Assembly: GCA_001464575.1 (NCBI GenBank)
Contig: LNFE01000196.1
Span: 1 to 60,383 of the forward strand
Direction of reading: 5' to 3'
Length of the DNA stretch: 60,383 nt
Origin: Acidobacteria bacterium Ga0077553
GTDB taxonomy: Bacteria; Acidobacteriota; Terriglobia; Bryobacterales; Bryobacteraceae
In this document: positions 16,343 through 25,505 of the stretch, piece after piece
Layout: every line of letters begins with the position of its first letter
Numbering within the stretch: position 1 is the stretch's first letter
The notes under the pieces: model-generated
Seen by the model: only the letters and a program-made list of their open reading frames with translations
The model's database searches: none
What the model was told of the DNA's origin: nothing
Translations under genes and position numbers: made by a program

Positions 16343-16984
16343 ATGACTTACGACGACGTACTTGCACACAATCGCCGCTGGGCCGCCGAAAAAGCGAAGG
16401 ACCCCAATTACTTTACGGAGCTGGCGGCGGAGCACAGTCCGGACTTTCTCTATATTGGCTGCTCGGATAGCCGGGTGCCCGCCGAAGACATTCTCGGGGT
16501 GTCGCCGGGCGAAATCTTTGTGCACCGGAATGTAGCGAACGTGGTGGCCAATACGGATTTAAACGTGATGGCGGTAATCGAGTACGCCGTCACGCACCTG
16601 CGCGTGAAGCACATTTTGGTCTGTGGCCACACCCATTGCGGCGGCGTGAAGGCGGCCATGGAGGCTAAGGATCTGGGCTTGCTAAACCCCTGGCTGCGCA
16701 ACATCCGGGACGTCTTCCGGATGCACAAAGACGAGCTGAATGCGATCAAGGACGGCTGGGCGCGCTACGACCGGTTGGTGGAGTTGAGCGTCATCGAGCA
16801 GTGCATCAACGTCATTAAGACGGCAGCCGTGCAGCACTCCTATCTCAAATATGGCTTCCCCACCGTCCACGGCTGGGTATTTGATCTCGAAACAGGGCTC
16901 ATCAATGACCTGAACATCAACTTCGAGGAGAGGCTCCACGAGTTGGACGAGATCTATAATCTTACCGATAAGCCCTGGTTCTAG
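16343..16984 (+). CDS. can: Beta-class carbonic anhydrase
   Basis: 213 residues, the normal length. It interconverts CO2 and bicarbonate with a catalytic zinc in the cytoplasm. The zinc ligands and dyad are all visible: C40-x-D42-x-R44 in IGCSDSRVP, then H96 and C99 in CGHTHCGG. The GEIFVHRNVAN strand between them is also conserved. The C-terminal helix-strand (HGWVFDLETG) is typical of the Can/plant-like subgroup. ATG 16343 is the first in frame; only a weak ribosome site (TTAGG) precedes it. The gene diverges from the BvgS-like kinase, and its stop lies 3 bases from the convergent secreted propeller gene. Confidence 0.94.
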   Translation: MTYDDVLAHNRRWAAEKAKDPNYFTELAAEHSPDFLYIGCSDSRVPAEDILGVSPGEIFVHRNVANVVANTDLNVMAVIEYAVTHLRVKHILVCGHTHCGGVKAAMEAKDLGLLNPWLRNIRDVFRMHKDELNAIKDGWARYDRLVELSVIEQCINVIKTAAVQHSYLKYGFPTVHGWVFDLETGLINDLNINFEERLHELDEIYNLTDKPWF

Positions 16985-16987
16985 AAA

Positions 16988-18058
16988 CTACTTGACCTGT
17001 TCGAGGATGGCGAAATCGCCCGGGTTCCACGCCTGGGCGATGATGTAAAGCTTGCCGCCCTGCTTCTTGATCACAGCGTTATGAATGTGCTGGAAGTTGG
17101 ACAGGCCCAAATCTTCTTTCGGCATGATGGTCGAGACCACTTTGTCGTTCTCGAGGAGATAAATCGGAGCGCCCTTGCTGCGGTCCGGCCCATGCAGCGC
17201 GCCGACCACGGCGAACTTATCAAGATACTGAATGTCGCAGGGGAAGGAGCCCTTCGGGAGGCTCAGCGTGGAGAGGTACTCGCCGGTGCGGCTGTAGCGG
17301 TCAATCTCGGAGTTTGGACGGTCGGCGACGTCGATGCGGGTGGTGCCGGGGGGGATGGTGACGCCGTGGCCGGTGCCGAGTTGGCCGGGGCCGGTGCCGC
17401 GCCCGCCGAAGGCGAGGGGGTTCCAGGTGGCCTGGAAGGGGCTGGTTGAATTGATCTTCGCCGTCAGAACGTAGTCGAGCTTGGAGTAGCCGGTGGGGAT
17501 GTAGAAGAGGCCGTCGAGCTGTTCGACATCAGTGGGAACAAACGCGCCGCCGCCGGCGAAGTATTCGTTGGCGGTGGGGTTACCGATGTCTGTCTTCGGC
17601 GCGGGGGCGTTGAGGGTCCCGATCAGCTTGCCGTCCATTGCGGTCGTGAAGATTTTACCGACGGAGTTGCCGGGGAACGAGAGCAGCGGGGTGCCGTCCT
17701 GTGCCTTCCAGAAGAGCGCGTTATGCATGTTGGTATCGCGCATCGCGGGGTCCGTGGGCAGAAGCGTAGTGGTCTTCAGATCGGAGCTGATGCGGATGAT
17801 GCCCGCGCCGGGGAGGGCGAAATAGATGTCGCCTTTGCCCTTGCGGCTGTCGATGGCGAAGCCGCCGTGGGCCGCCTTCAGCACCTTCTGCGCTTCGGCC
17901 GGGAGGTGGGAGGAGTTGAACAGGACGCGGAACTTGTACTTGCCTTCGCCGCTCACGTTGCCGGCTTGGCCAAGGATGGTGGAGGGCCCGCCGGGGGCGA
18001 GATGCCAGGCAAGGGCCAGCAGGGCGAGAGAGAGGGTGACGCTAAAGAATCGTTTCAT
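16988..18058 (-). CDS. Secreted beta-propeller-like protein (NHL/6-bladed type)
   Basis: 356 residues with a signal peptide (about 1-30, basic MKRFF start and a long hydrophobic core). The mature part is a succession of short strands with blade-like motifs: GDIYFALPGAGIIRIS, NSVGKIFTTAMDGKLIG, DVADRPNSEIDRYSRTGEYL and GGKLYIIAQAWNPGDFAIL. The ending pattern, with a D-R-x-N-x-R/E-I-x-x-Y blade, resembles NHL-repeat propellers that bind peptides or small ligands, or peptidylglycine lyases, but catalytic residues cannot be assigned. It is the last gene in a same-strand block of secreted and regulatory genes starting with the TonB receptor at 22671. Confidence 0.72.
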   Translation of the reverse strand: MKRFFSVTLSLALLALAWHLAPGGPSTILGQAGNVSGEGKYKFRVLFNSSHLPAEAQKVLKAAHGGFAIDSRKGKGDIYFALPGAGIIRISSDLKTTTLLPTDPAMRDTNMHNALFWKAQDGTPLLSFPGNSVGKIFTTAMDGKLIGTLNAPAPKTDIGNPTANEYFAGGGAFVPTDVEQLDGLFYIPTGYSKLDYVLTAKINSTSPFQATWNPLAFGGRGTGPGQLGTGHGVTIPPGTTRIDVADRPNSEIDRYSRTGEYLSTLSLPKGSFPCDIQYLDKFAVVGALHGPDRSKGAPIYLLENDKVVSTIMPKEDLGLSNFQHIHNAVIKKQGGKLYIIAQAWNPGDFAILEQVK

Positions 18059-18083
18059 GCGGATGGAAGACCTACCCCGTTAT

Positions 18084-18542
18084 TCAATCACATCCTGGAG
18101 AGGCGAGGAGCGTGATGGTGCGGGTGTCGCGGTCGAGGGACTTACCCACGAAGTAGCCTGCCACGCCTGCGCCCACGGCCGCCAATCCCCAACTGCCTTG
18201 GAGCGCCTCCGGGCTGCGGGTGGCGGCGGCGCCGAGGCCCGCCACCGAGTAGAATCCGATCGCTGCGCCGAGGAGCCGGCCGCGCACGCGCCGCCGGCTG
18301 GCGCGGACCGATCGAATCTCCTGGCGGGCGAAGGTTCGGGACTTGCCGTTGCTGCTTTTGAGGGTAAAGCTGGCGCCGGTGACGGCGGCCCATGCCCCCG
18401 AGACCCGCTCGCCGGAGAGGAGGCGGACTTCGATCTGACGGCCGGCGAAGGCTTCTGGGGTACGGCACCAGACGACGCGCTCCGGGGACCGTTCCGCGGA
18501 GAGCTGAAGAGTGAAGGCAAAGACGAGCAAAAGGGTTCGCAT
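18084..18542 (-). CDS. Secreted or membrane-bound hypothetical protein, 152 aa
   Basis: A signal peptide (about 1-16, ending LSAERS) is followed by a small beta domain with RQIEVRLLSGERVSGAW and FTLKSSNGKSRTFARQEIRS, an arrangement like the SH3-barrel or LSm-type 'effect of a setting' strands found in acidobacterial envelope proteins. Two hydrophobic stretches at about 90-107 and 115-137 (Gly/Ala-rich, GLAAVGAGVAGYFVG) may insert in the membrane. No function can be assigned. It lies 41 bases after the GntR gene and 25 bases before the secreted propeller gene on the same strand, and may share their transcript. Confidence 0.65.
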   Translation of the reverse strand: MRTLLLVFAFTLQLSAERSPERVVWCRTPEAFAGRQIEVRLLSGERVSGAWAAVTGASFTLKSSNGKSRTFARQEIRSVRASRRRVRGRLLGAAIGFYSVAGLGAAATRSPEALQGSWGLAAVGAGVAGYFVGKSLDRDTRTITLLASPGCD

Positions 18543-18583
18543 GCTGCGAAGTTAGACCGGCCACCCGGCACGGGGCGGCTGGA

Positions 18584-19408
18584 TTAGGACGGTTTCTGCA
18601 CTGCCACAACGCGGAACACGTGGTAGGTCAATGTGGTTGGCAGCAGCCGGGCGGCGACTACATCCGCCCCGATCGAAGCGCACAGGGAGAGTCCATCGAG
18701 GCCCTGCTCGTCGCGGGGGTTGCGAAGCAGTACGGCGTCGGGCGCGACGCCGAGGGCGGAGAGGATGCGTGCGGACCATTCGAGGATGGTGGGCGAAATC
18801 GAAACGACAGCCAGCAACCTCCCGGCTGGCGGGCGCTGCGCCTGGGCAAGGATGTCCTCAACGGCAACCAGGCGGACCGGGAGCACACGCCGCTGCAGGG
18901 CCGGCAGCCGGCCGGCGCTGGCCCAGAGTTGGTGGTCAGGCGGCGGAGCGGCACTGGAAGCGAACCGGACGGGTTCGCCCCACTGCGCTGACAGCTCGGC
19001 GGCGATGACTTCGGCAAGGGCAGGCTCGGGGTCGATGACGGCACGTTGCAGGACGGGCGAGGGGTGAACGGCACGGGAGACCGCCTCCAGCACGGCGGCA
19101 GGCGGGTAGCCGGCGGCGGCGGCTTCGGCCAGGAATCGTTCGATGAGCGAATCGAGCGTGGGCGGGGGAAGTTGTGGGCGGACGTAAACGCCGCTGCCGG
19201 GTCGTTGCTCCACCCAGCCGCGGGCGGCGAGTTCCTGGTACACCGCGCTGATCGTATTGGCGTGCAGGCCGAGGCGGCGCGCCAGTTGGCGGACACTCGG
19301 CAGCCGCTCACCCGGCACGAAACGGCCACTGAAAATAGCAAGGAGCAACTGAGAGATCAGTTGCTCCTTGATGGGGGTGGGGGTGCCGCGTGCGACCCAG
19401 AATCGCAT
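18584..19408 (-). CDS. GntR-family transcriptional regulator with unassigned C-terminal domain
   Basis: 274 residues. The N-terminal 75 are a GntR winged helix of the YtrA-like kind: TPIKEQLISQLLLAI, GERLPSVRQLARRLGL and the recognition helix HANTISAVYQELAARGWVE followed by the RPGSGVYV wing. A helical linker (80-110) leads to a C-terminal alpha/beta domain of about 150 residues (GRLLAVVSISPTILEWSARIL, ASIGADVVAARLLP) that is not a MocR aminotransferase and lacks clear FCD or UTRA signatures. It lies 15 bases after the TonB receptor gene on the same strand, so it probably regulates that receptor block. The effector is unknown. Confidence 0.83.
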   Translation of the reverse strand: MRFWVARGTPTPIKEQLISQLLLAIFSGRFVPGERLPSVRQLARRLGLHANTISAVYQELAARGWVEQRPGSGVYVRPQLPPPTLDSLIERFLAEAAAAGYPPAAVLEAVSRAVHPSPVLQRAVIDPEPALAEVIAAELSAQWGEPVRFASSAAPPPDHQLWASAGRLPALQRRVLPVRLVAVEDILAQAQRPPAGRLLAVVSISPTILEWSARILSALGVAPDAVLLRNPRDEQGLDGLSLCASIGADVVAARLLPTTLTYHVFRVVAVQKPS

Positions 19409-19423
19409 GCGGCTAGTTTAGCC

Positions 19424-22400
19424 TTAGAACGCGATGCGGAGCGCGAACTGGATCTCGCGCGCCGGACCGTTCAAGCCGGTGATGGTGCCGAAGCCACCCG
19501 CCGAGCGGTTGCCGTTCGGGTTGCCCAGGTTGGTCTTGTTGAAGAAGTTGAAGGCTTCCATGCGGAACTCCGTCTTCACCCGTTCGGTGATGTGGAAGTC
19601 CTTGTGGAGACCGAAATTCATCTGGTGTAGTGAAGGTCCGCGAACGATGTTCCGGCCGGCGTTACCGAACGGGAAGCGCGGATCATTGGGGATGGACACG
19701 ACTGAGGGGTCGAGCCAACGGGAGATCGAGCGCTGGCCCTCGGCAATCAGCGGATTGCCGGAGATGTTCGGCCGGTAGGTCGGCGCGCCGCTCACCTGGA
19801 ATTGCGCCGAGGGGCCCCAGCTGAGATTCACCGGCGTCCCGCTGCCAGCGAAGTTGATGGCCGAAAGCCGCCAGCCGCCGGCGACGAGGTCGGCCGCTTT
19901 GTTCCAGCTCGAACCGAAAGCCCGGCCTTTGCCGAAGGGCAGATCGTACAGGAACGTGGTGACGTTGTTGAAGGGCTGGTCGTAGCCGCTCAGGCCCTTT
20001 TCGGCCGCCAGGTTCTCGTAGTTGACGCGGCTGTTGTCGCCGTTCTGGGCTTCTAGGTGGCCGGAGGCGTTGTCGATCGCCTTCGACCAGGTGAAGGAGT
20101 TGAGGAAGTAGAAGCCGTTCGAGAACTTGCGCTCAAGCTTCGCCTGGAAGGCATGGTAGTCGAGGAAGCCGCCGGGGAAGGCCGACTGGATGTAGCTAAA
20201 GCCCTGGATGGGCCGGCGCGCGTCGACCGGCAGATTCTGGCCGGGCTGATTCACCCGAGCGGTGTTGAGGTCGCCGAGGATCATCATATTGCGGCCGAAG
20301 GTGCCGACGTAGCCGAGGTCGAGAACCAGGCCCGTAGCGATCTGGCGCTGGATGGTGAAGTGGGTGCTCTTCACCGAAGCCGAGGGCAGGTCAAAGGGGA
20401 TCTGGTTGGTCCGGACGGTGTTGGTACGCACGTTCGAGATGTCCAGGAAGTTGTTCGGGAAGCCGCGTTCAAATGGCAGGAAGCAGGTGGCCGGGTTGAA
20501 GTTGCCGGTGGACGGGCAGAGCTGCTGGCCGCCGTTGGGCACGGCCGGAGCCACCTGGTTGATGTTCGGGTTCAAGATGAACGGGAGGTTGTAGGCGAGC
20601 AGGTTTTCGCCGCCGAGGCGGTTGAAGTGGATGTAGCTGACGCCGAAGGCCGCGCGGATGACGGTCTTGTCGTTCAGCGTGTACGCCGCGCCGATGCGGG
20701 GGCCCATGTTGTTGCGGTCCGGGTTGACGAGCGAGCGGTCGCGGAGCGAGCCCTCTTTGGCCATGACGACCGTGTTGTTTGACGGGTCGAAGTTCGCCAG
20801 GCGGTTGCCGCCTTCCCATTGCGGAGTGGCGAACTCGTAACGGAGGCCGAGGTTCAGGGTGAGCCGGCGGGAGACCTTGAAGTCATCCTGCAGATAAAGG
20901 AAATGCATCCGCTGTCGGTAGTTGACGATGGTCGCCGTGTTCAGTTGGTAGGTGGAACGGGCGCCAAACAGATAATCGGCGACGAACTGGCGGTCGTCGT
21001 TAGGCGTGCCGGGCGCCTGGGAGAAACGTCCCGAGAATCCACTGCTGCCGTACTTGGGGTTGAAGTCGTCGATGTCGGTATCGATGCTCTGATACTCGTA
21101 GCCGGCCTTCACGCTGTGCTTGCTGAGGATCTTCGAATAGTTGACCTTGGGGTTGATGACGAACGGATTCTGGAACTGAGGATTTGAGCCCTGGACGCCG
21201 ATGGCCGTGAAGCCATTGATGCTGTTGCTCATCACACCGCCGGTGAACCGGGGGTCGTTCGGGATGTTCGGGATGCCGAATCTTTCGCCGATGGTGGGGG
21301 TGCCGACGAAGAGCGGGAACTTACCGCCTTCGGTGCGCGAGATGCCGGTGCGGATTTCGATGAGCGAAGTGGGGCTGAGCGTGTAGGTGCTGCCGATGGC
21401 CATCTGCTCGTTGCGAACCCTGACGGTGCCGTTGGAGTCGCCGCCGGACGGGCCGGGGATGGATGGCGGTTCCAGATTGTTCATCAGCCGGTGGCTGTAG
21501 CGGACGAAGGCGGTCCACTTGTCGTTGAAGTACTGGTCGTAGCGGATGTCGCCCTTGTCGTTCTGGTCGGTGCGGCGGGGCTGGGATTCGAAGTTGTTGC
21601 CGACGCCGAGCGGGCCGGCCCCGATGTGGTTGGGGGCGGGCAGGTGGGGATGACGCCGTTGGCATAGACTTCACCCGTGTAAGGGTTCCGAATGGGGATT
21701 CCCATGTTGCCCTGGCGCATCGCGAGCGACGGGAGAGTGGCGTAGGTTATGGTGCGGCTGATGCGTCGGAAGCCTTCGTAATCGCCGAAGACGAACATCT
21801 TGTTCTTCACGAGCGCACCGCCCATGGCGACGCCAAACTGGTTCTGGATCAGGGTGGGCTTCTGGTTGTTGACGGGCTTAAAGAAGCCGGTCGCGTTGAG
21901 CGAGGTGTTGCGGAGATACTCCCACGCCGAGGCATGGAGATCGTTGGTGCCGCTGCGGATGGAGGCGTTGATGACGGCGCCGCCAGCGCGGCCGAACTCG
22001 GCCGAGAAGTTGTTGGTCTCGAGGCGGAACTCCTGCACGGCGTCGGGGGTGATCTGGACGACCTGATTGGAGAAGCCCTGGTTGGAGGTGCCGTAGGAGT
22101 TGTTGTCAACGCCGTCGACGACGAAATTGTTCTGCGAACTGCGCATGCCGTTCACGTTGAACGAAGCGTCGCGCGAGTTGGCGATGCCGCTGCGGCGGAC
22201 GCCGGGGGCGAGTAAGGCGAGGTCGGCGTAGGCCCGGCCGTTCAGCGGCAGGTTAACGATCTGTTGCGTGCCGACGACGGTGCCGCGGGAACTGGTATCC
22301 GTTTCGAGGATCTGGGCGGCGGCGTTGATGGTAACGCTTTCGGTGGTGGCGCCGACTTCGAGTTGGAGGTCGACGCGCTGGCGCGCATTGACAGTGACTT

Positions 22401-22671
22401 CAAACTCCTGGGCCACGGCGGTTTTGAAGCCGGTGGCTTCGGCAGCGAGCTTGTAACGGCCGACGCGGACGGTGAGGAACTGGTAGGTACCGGTGCCGTC
22501 GGCTTCTGAAGCGGCCTCGACACCGGTGCGAACGTTGGTCAGCTTCAGTTTGGCATTGGGGACTCCGAGACCGGAGGAGTCGCGAACGACGCCGAGTACG
22601 GTGGCGGAGTCAAACTGAGCGCACAGAGGCATGGCCGTGAAGGCCAGCAAATAAAGCGAGATTCTACTCAT
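19424..22671 (-). pseudogene. Oar-like TonB-dependent receptor, frameshifted
   Basis: Two overlapping frames together make one receptor of about 1,080 residues, the same size as the intact paralogue at 27991. The 5' part (22671 to about 21637) has a signal peptide, a carboxypeptidase-regulatory (CarboxypepD_reg) domain ([18 protein letters not shown]), a plug with [11 protein letters not shown] and [12 protein letters not shown], and the first barrel strands. Near 21632-21636, a run of five G (C on the coding strand), the frame is lost and low-complexity Thr/Ser/Pro residues follow to a TGA. Inserting one base there joins GVIPTCPPP to [17 protein letters not shown] and then the C-terminal barrel, which ends in the expected aromatic F (ALRIAF). 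The ATG at 21484 for the second frame is a coincidence of the barrel sequence. It is either a real one-base deletion or a sequencing error. Confidence 0.8.
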
Positions 22672-22713
22672 AGGCTACACAATAGTACCGTGCAGCCCGT
22701 GAATATTCGATGA

Positions 22714-23841
22714 CTAATACTTGGGGACGGTCGGGTCCACTTGGTCAGACCAAGCGAGAATGCCGCCCGTCATGTTGCGAACATTTTTGAAACCGGCCTG
22801 ACGAAGCACGTCACATCCCTTTGCACTGCGGCCGCCCATTTTGCAATGGAGGACATAGTTGGCGTTGGGATCGAGTTCGGCCACCTTCTTCGGCAGTTCG
22901 CCGAGCGGGATGAGCGTGGAGGTCGGGATGCGGCCGATCTGGAACTCGTGGGGTTCGCGGACATCGATGAGGATGAAATTCTCCTTGGCATCGATGAGGG
23001 CTTTGACGTCTTTGGGGCTGATTTCAGCGGACATGGGAGGGGGCTCCGGTTGATTGGGAATACCGCAGAACTGCTCGTAGTCGATGAGCTTCACATCGCC
23101 CGTCGCGCAGATGCACTCCGGGTTCTTCCGGAGCTTCAACTCGCGGAACTTCATGGCGAGGGCGTCATACAACATCAGGCGGCCGATGAGCGGCTCCCCG
23201 GCGCCGAGGATGAGCTTGACCACTTCGGTAGCCTGCAGGAGGCCGACTACCCCGGGAAGAATCCCGAGCACTCCGCCCTCGGCACAGCTCGGGACGAGGC
23301 CCGGAGGCGGCGGTTCCGGATACAGGCAGCGATAGCACGGCCCGCCCTCGGCGGCGAAGATCGTCGCCTGGCCTTCGAATCGAAAGATGGACGCATAGAC
23401 GTTCGGCTTGCCGAGCATCACGCAGGCGTCATTGATCAGAAAGCGGGTGGGGAAGTTGTCCGTGCCGTCCGCGATAATGTCGTAATCCTTCAGGATTTCG
23501 AGGGCATTCGCGCTGGTCAGGGCGACTTCGTGCTTGATGATGGTGATGAGCGGGTTGATGTCCCGCATCGTCTCTTCGGCCGAGTCGATCTTTTTCTTGC
23601 CGATGTCCTTGGTGCCGTGGATCACTTGGCGTTGCAGGTTCGACACGTCGACCACGTCGAAATCGACCAGGCCAATGGTGCCGACGCCGGCCGCGGCGAG
23701 GTACATCGCCACCGGAGCGCCCAAGCCGCCGGTGCCGATCAAAAGCACCTTCGCTGCTTTGAGCTTTTCCTGCCCGGCGACGCCGACCTCCGGCATAATC
23801 AGATGCCGGCTATAACGGGATACCTCTTCCTGCGTTAGCAT
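22714..23841 (-). CDS. moeZ: MoeZ/MoeBR-type adenylyltransferase-sulfurtransferase for the CysO carrier
   Basis: 375 residues. Residues about 5-245 are a ThiF/MoeB/E1-like adenylation domain: GTGGLGAPVAMYLAAAGVG (ATP loop), DFDVVDVSNLQRQ, and TDNFPTRFLIND. CYRCLYP and a later CIC cluster supply zinc ligands. Residues about 270-375 are a rhodanese domain with active-site C333 in HCKMGGRS. The enzyme would adenylate the C-terminus of the CysO-like protein and then convert it to a thiocarboxylate with rhodanese-bound sulfur. Its ATG lies inside the last codons of the cysO gene (7-base overlap), the fourth gene of a tight operon starting at 25443. Confidence 0.92.
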   Translation of the reverse strand: MLTQEEVSRYSRHLIMPEVGVAGQEKLKAAKVLLIGTGGLGAPVAMYLAAAGVGTIGLVDFDVVDVSNLQRQVIHGTKDIGKKKIDSAEETMRDINPLITIIKHEVALTSANALEILKDYDIIADGTDNFPTRFLINDACVMLGKPNVYASIFRFEGQATIFAAEGGPCYRCLYPEPPPPGLVPSCAEGGVLGILPGVVGLLQATEVVKLILGAGEPLIGRLMLYDALAMKFRELKLRKNPECICATGDVKLIDYEQFCGIPNQPEPPPMSAEISPKDVKALIDAKENFILIDVREPHEFQIGRIPTSTLIPLGELPKKVAELDPNANYVLHCKMGGRSAKGCDVLRQAGFKNVRNMTGGILAWSDQVDPTVPKY

Positions 23842-24113
23842 AGGCCGCCAGCGATCGAGGGCACGATTGAGATGATGTCGCCGTCGGCAATGGCGGTGGC
23901 GTCTTTCTGCAGGTAGCGGATGTCTTCGTCATTGACATAGACATTCACGAAGCTGCGGAGCTTGCCTTCGTCATTGAACAGATTCTTCCGGAGATCGGGG
24001 AACTGCGTGGTGAGGCTGGCGAGCGCTTCGCCGACCGTTGCGCCGGAGACGTCGACGGAGTTGTTCTTTTCGGCGTACTGCCGCAGAGGGGTAGGAATGA
24101 GGATCTTGGCCAT
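23835..24113 (-). CDS. cysO: CysO-like ubiquitin-fold sulfur carrier protein with GGLC tail
   Basis: 92 residues, a MoaD/ThiS/ubiquitin-fold carrier. It has the LRQYAEKNNSVDVSGATVGE and NLFNDEGKLRSFVNVYVNDEDIR pattern of CysO rather than of MoaD. In the known pathway the C-terminal glycine is turned into a thiocarboxylate, which attacks O-phosphoserine (bound by CysM) to give a CysO-cysteine adduct, from which Mec releases cysteine. Here the diglycine (89-90) is not the end: Leu-Cys follows it. This is like QbsE, whose extra residues are clipped by the partner JAMM protease; the adjacent mec gene is the obvious candidate. It lies 11 bases after mec and overlaps moeZ by 7. Confidence 0.9.
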   Translation of the reverse strand: MAKILIPTPLRQYAEKNNSVDVSGATVGEALASLTTQFPDLRKNLFNDEGKLRSFVNVYVNDEDIRYLQKDATAIADGDIISIVPSIAGGLC

Positions 24114-24124
24114 TGGGTCTTTTC

Positions 24125-24541
24125 TTAATATTCTAAAGGCTCTTGCTCGGCTTTCGTTTGCTCGGCGTTGGGGAGCCAGCTATTGGCGTGATGGAACTTC
24201 CCTTTTTGGATGCTCAAGACGATGAAACTGTACCAGGGGCAGGAGTTTTCGAGGTCAGTTTTTGAAAAATAGGCGTCGCAGTCCGGGTGGGAGTGAAAGA
24301 TGCCGATGACGTCGAGGCCGCGCTGCCGGGCTTCGCGTTCCACGCGAAGCAGGTCCTCGGGGCGGATCTCGTAGCGATCCTCCTGCCCGCCGGTGTAGGC
24401 GTTTTCGAGCGGAAGCGCGAAGGTCACGGTCTTGTCGTCGCCGTCGGCCGTGCCGAGCATAGCGCCGCAGCATTCATTGGGAAAGGTGGCTTCAGCGTGG
24501 GCGACCATGGTGGCCCAGGGTTCAGGGTGTACGCGGATCAT
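24125..24541 (-). CDS. mec: Mec-type JAMM/MPN+ zinc peptidase (M67) of the CysO pathway
   Basis: 138 residues. The full JAMM signature is present: E23 in NECCG, then H83-S-H85 followed by seven residues, S93-x-x-D96 (HSHPDCDAYFSKTD), which holds a catalytic zinc. This peptidase removes cysteine from the CysO-cysteine conjugate, and may also trim the two residues after the diglycine of the neighbouring CysO. Its ATG overlaps the stop of cysM as ATGA, and cysO starts 11 bases after it ends. All residues expected for activity are visible. Confidence 0.9.
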   Translation of the reverse strand: MIRVHPEPWATMVAHAEATFPNECCGAMLGTADGDDKTVTFALPLENAYTGGQEDRYEIRPEDLLRVEREARQRGLDVIGIFHSHPDCDAYFSKTDLENSCPWYSFIVLSIQKGKFHHANSWLPNAEQTKAEQEPLEY

Positions 24542-25443
24542 GAGTATTGGGGGTCGTTCCAGAAGGGTTCGGAGAGGTATTTTTCGGCGCCGTCGCAGAG
24601 GATGGTGACAATGACGCCAGTCTTGATCCTCTCGGCCAGTTTGAGGGCGGCATGGACATTCGCGCCGGCGGAGATGCCGATTAGGATGCCTTCCTCGCGC
24701 GCCAGACGCCGAGCCATTCGGTAAGCGTCTTCGGTTTCAAGCCAAAGGTTTTCGTCGGCCAGTGATTCGTCGTAGATTCCGGGGACGATGGCGGTGGGCA
24801 TGTGCTTCAACCCTTCGAGACCATGGAAACCAGACGAGGGTTGCGCGGAGAAGCACTGAATCTGGGGGTTGAACTCCTTCAGCCGCCGGGTGGTGCCCAT
24901 GAAGGTTCCGGAGGTGCCCATGGCGGCGACGAAGTGGGTAATGCGGTTCTCCGTTTGTGCAAGAATTTCGGGACCAGTGGTCTCGTAGTGGGCTTGCCAG
25001 TTGGCCGGATTGTTGTACTGGTCGGGGTAGAAATAGCGATCAGGATCAGCGGCGTAGATCTTCTTGCACTCGCGGATGGCGCCGTCGGAGCCGGTATCGG
25101 GATCGGTGAGGATGAGTTCGGCGCCGTAGGCTTTCAGGATATGTTTGCGTTCCGGGGAGGCGTTCGCGGGAAGGCAGAGTTTGACCGGATAGCCGCGGGC
25201 CGCGGCGACCATGGCATAGGCGATACCGGTATTGCCGGAGGTGGAATCGAGAATGACCTTGTCCCGGGTCAGCAGACCGCGGCGTTCGCCGTCGAGGATC
25301 ATGTTTAGCGCCGGACGGTCCTTCACACTCCCGCCGGGGTTGGCGAACTCGGCCTTGCCGTAAAGTTCGATGCCGGGGAGGTGAGCCGTGAGGCGGTCGA
25401 GCCGGAAGAGCGGCGTGTTGCCGATGGCTTCGATCAGGTGCAT
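24538..25443 (-). CDS. cysM: CysM-type O-phosphoserine sulfhydrylase (PLP-dependent)
   Basis: About 301 residues from ATG 25443 (MHLIEAIGNTPLFRL). A longer frame begins at ATG 25482, but the extra 13 residues are outside the family. Fold-type II PLP enzyme: the lysine that binds PLP is K41 in [20 protein letters not shown] binds the substrate carboxylate; and GTSGTFMGTTR holds the phosphate. It should use the CysO thiocarboxylate as sulfur donor, not sulfide, because mec, cysO and moeZ follow directly. The arrangement matches the mycobacterial CysM/CysO/Mec/MoeZ set. It starts this operon and diverges from the propeller-phosphoesterase gene. Confidence 0.9.
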   Translation of the reverse strand: MHLIEAIGNTPLFRLDRLTAHLPGIELYGKAEFANPGGSVKDRPALNMILDGERRGLLTRDKVILDSTSGNTGIAYAMVAAARGYPVKLCLPANASPERKHILKAYGAELILTDPDTGSDGAIRECKKIYAADPDRYFYPDQYNNPANWQAHYETTGPEILAQTENRITHFVAAMGTSGTFMGTTRRLKEFNPQIQCFSAQPSSGFHGLEGLKHMPTAIVPGIYDESLADENLWLETEDAYRMARRLAREEGILIGISAGANVHAALKLAERIKTGVIVTILCDGAEKYLSEPFWNDPQYS

Positions 25444-25505
25444 CTTCACAGGGTAACCCGAGGGCTGACATCGGCGCGTCATTTAACCCTGATAGTCTGT
25501 GGGCG

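Noticed and set aside
22741..23838. 365-residue open frame antisense to moeZ
   Set aside because: Mirrors the coding constraints of moeZ; no recognisable domain.
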